Assembly: GCA_903868205.1 (NCBI GenBank)
Contig: CAIPUJ010000019.1
Location: 1 to 6,129 of the forward strand
DNA: 6,129 nucleotides
Direction of reading: 5' to 3'
Source of the DNA: an uncultured bacterium
GTDB lineage: Bacteria > Patescibacteriota > Minisyncoccia > Phycocordibacterales > GWA1-40-21
In this document: piece by piece, positions 5,145 through 6,129 of the stretch
Position numbering within the stretch: position 1 is the stretch's first letter
Layout of the letters: every line of letters starts with the position of its first letter
Position numbers and translations under genes: made by a program
The notes under the pieces: generated by a model
What the model was told of the DNA's origin: nothing
Databases searched by the model: none
The model's input: the letters and a program-made list of their open reading frames with translations, nothing else

Positions 5145-5939
5145 ATGGAACCAAATAAATGTATGTGTGCAATGTGTAGTCATAAGTGTGCTGGAAAGAT
5201 TGCAATGGCGATTGTGATTATTATCTCTCTTTTTGTTGTTGTAAAAATAGTAAAGGATATGAAGGAGTTTAAATATATAGGTGATAATGCAGTAAGAAAC
5301 TCTATTACCGTAGCTGGAAAAGGTGAACTTATGGTAAAACCAGATGTCGCTAATATTTCTTTTTCTATAACAGCTGAAGATATGGATGTATCTAAGGCGA
5401 GTGATGTTGTAAATAAAAAAATAGCAGAGGTTGTTGCTAATCTAAAAGCTAATGGCGTATCTGAAAAAGATATAAAGACAACAGATTACAATATTTATCC
5501 TAGGTATGATTATCTAAAAGACACCAGTATGTATTATTCTGGTAAACAAGTACTTGCTGCGTATGTTGTTACACAGGGTATTGAGTTGAAAATAAGAGAT
5601 TTATCAAAAACAGGTAAAATAATTACAGAACTTGGTAAATTGAAAGTTACAAATATGAGCGGTCTTACTTTCACAAATGATAAATATGATGATTTAGTAA
5701 AACAAGCTAGAGAAACTGCTATAGTTCAAGCAAGAGCAGAAGCAAAGAAACTCGCGAAATCTCTCGATGTAGATCTTGGAGAAATTATTTCTTTTTCAGA
5801 TAATAACAATTCACCAACATACTATGCTAGGGATATGATGAAGGTATCCGCCGCTGGAATGGCTCCACAAGAAGCTGTGATTCCAACAGGGGAGAATAAG
5901 ATCGTTTCAAATGTAAGCATTACTTACGAAATCAAGTAA
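5145..5939 (+). CDS. Membrane-anchored SIMPL (DUF541) domain protein
   Basis: This 264-residue protein has a short cytoplasmic-looking N-terminus, one hydrophobic segment (about 20-36, AMAIVIIISLFVVVKIV) and then a SIMPL domain. Family traits are SITVAGKGELMVKPDVANISFSI-like opening strands (53-75), the VSEKDIKTTDYNIYPRYDY block (105-123), the GIELKIRDLSKTGKII stretch, ARAEAKKLAKSLDVDLGEI (196-214) and a closing VSNVSITYEIK. Known SIMPL proteins are periplasmic or extracellular and poorly understood (BP26 forms a ring-shaped multimer), so no molecular role is assigned. An unusual feature is the Cys cluster C6, C8, C11 and C15 before the membrane segment. ATG 5145 follows TTAGG directly, too close for a normal Shine-Dalgarno. 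Confidence 0.88.
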   Translation: MEPNKCMCAMCSHKCAGKIAMAIVIIISLFVVVKIVKDMKEFKYIGDNAVRNSITVAGKGELMVKPDVANISFSITAEDMDVSKASDVVNKKIAEVVANLKANGVSEKDIKTTDYNIYPRYDYLKDTSMYYSGKQVLAAYVVTQGIELKIRDLSKTGKIITELGKLKVTNMSGLTFTNDKYDDLVKQARETAIVQARAEAKKLAKSLDVDLGEIISFSDNNNSPTYYARDMMKVSAAGMAPQEAVIPTGENKIVSNVSITYEIK

Positions 5940-5968
5940 ATAAAGGTTATGAAATGTATGTAAAGAGG

Positions 5969-5989
5969 GCGGGGCGCGAAGCGCCCCGC
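5969..5989. terminator. GC-rich hairpin between convergent genes, probable bidirectional terminator
   Basis: GCGGGGCGC (5969-5977) and GCGCCCCGC (5981-5989) pair perfectly around GAA. It lies between the stops of the SIMPL gene (+) and the transposase gene (-). On the minus strand it is followed by CCTCTTTAC, a poor U-tract; on the plus strand there is none. The core GCGAAGC is known as an unusually stable DNA mini-hairpin. The ten-base palindrome TAGAATTCTA (5990-5999) abuts it and overlaps the transposase stop. Confidence 0.6.
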
Positions 5990-5996
5990 TAGAATT

Positions 5997-6129
5997 CTAC
6001 TTTGAATTGCAACACCTCTCATAAACCTCACTGGGCGTTTGCCAGGAAAGAGATTTCCTTGGTGTGTGATTCATTTTCCACACAACTTTGTTCAATTCTC
6101 TTTGACTAATAGTAGCAAAGTCAAAACCC
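5997..6129 (-). CDS. IS30-family transposase, C-terminal 43 residues (runs off the window)
   Basis: On the minus strand the frame is open from the window edge to a TAG at 5999-5997. It reads GFDFATISQREL, then LNKVVWKMN, HTPRKSLSWQTPSEVY and a short Cys-containing tail. This matches the end of IS30-family DDE transposases, whose last segment has the form LN-x-RPRK-x-LG-x-x-TP-x-EVF; here the first R of RPRK is T. The catalytic residues would be beyond the window. Intactness of the gene and the element's outer inverted repeat cannot be judged. The near end of the element should lie within about 5940-5996. Confidence 0.85.
   Translation of the reverse strand, partial: GFDFATISQRELNKVVWKMNHTPRKSLSWQTPSEVYERCCNSK

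Overview
The window reads as AT-rich bacterial chromosome, most likely from a candidate phyla radiation (Patescibacteria, Parcubacteria-like) genome. That assignment is an inference. It rests on low GC, compact genes mostly without usable Shine-Dalgarno sites, a diversity-generating retroelement (DGR) in the order target - avd - template - RT that is common in that group, and GC-rich hairpins between genes. Stops are TAA and TAG and tryptophan is TGG, so nothing suggests a changed genetic code.

Positions 1-2251 hold a DGR cassette that is complete except for the start of the target gene. It consists of the C-terminal 125 residues of a target protein ending in a variable repeat (VR, 235-386), an Avd-type accessory protein (465-887), a non-coding template repeat (TR, 942-1093) and a DGR reverse transcriptase (1127-2251). 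Over the coding part VR and TR differ at 18 positions, and every one is an adenine in TR (11 A to G, 7 A to T, none to C). This is the mark of adenine-specific mutagenic retrohoming. The TR transcript is copied by the RT-Avd complex with errors at adenines, and the cDNA replaces VR, rewriting 16 codons of a C-type-lectin-like surface domain. In this copy the rewritten positions are dominated by Tyr, Gly and Ser.

Positions 2261-4996 hold three same-strand housekeeping genes: a TatD-family metal-dependent hydrolase, an RlmI-like SAM-dependent methyltransferase and folD. The tatD gene is the second unusual object here. It carries two in-frame insertions that are both imperfect palindromes of one shared design (core CGGAGGT-N3-WCCTT ... 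AAGGT-N3-TCCTCGG). The variable N3 blocks co-vary to keep pairing, and the T:T and G:G mismatches sit at the same places. They resemble protein-embedded palindromic elements such as those of Rickettsia, but I do not recognise this family.

Positions 5145-5939 encode a membrane-anchored SIMPL (DUF541) protein with an N-terminal Cys cluster. It converges, across a strong GC-rich hairpin, on the 3' end of an IS30-family transposase gene on the minus strand that runs off the window. No rRNA, tRNA or CRISPR array was seen. The longest gene-free stretch is 888-1126, which contains the TR.
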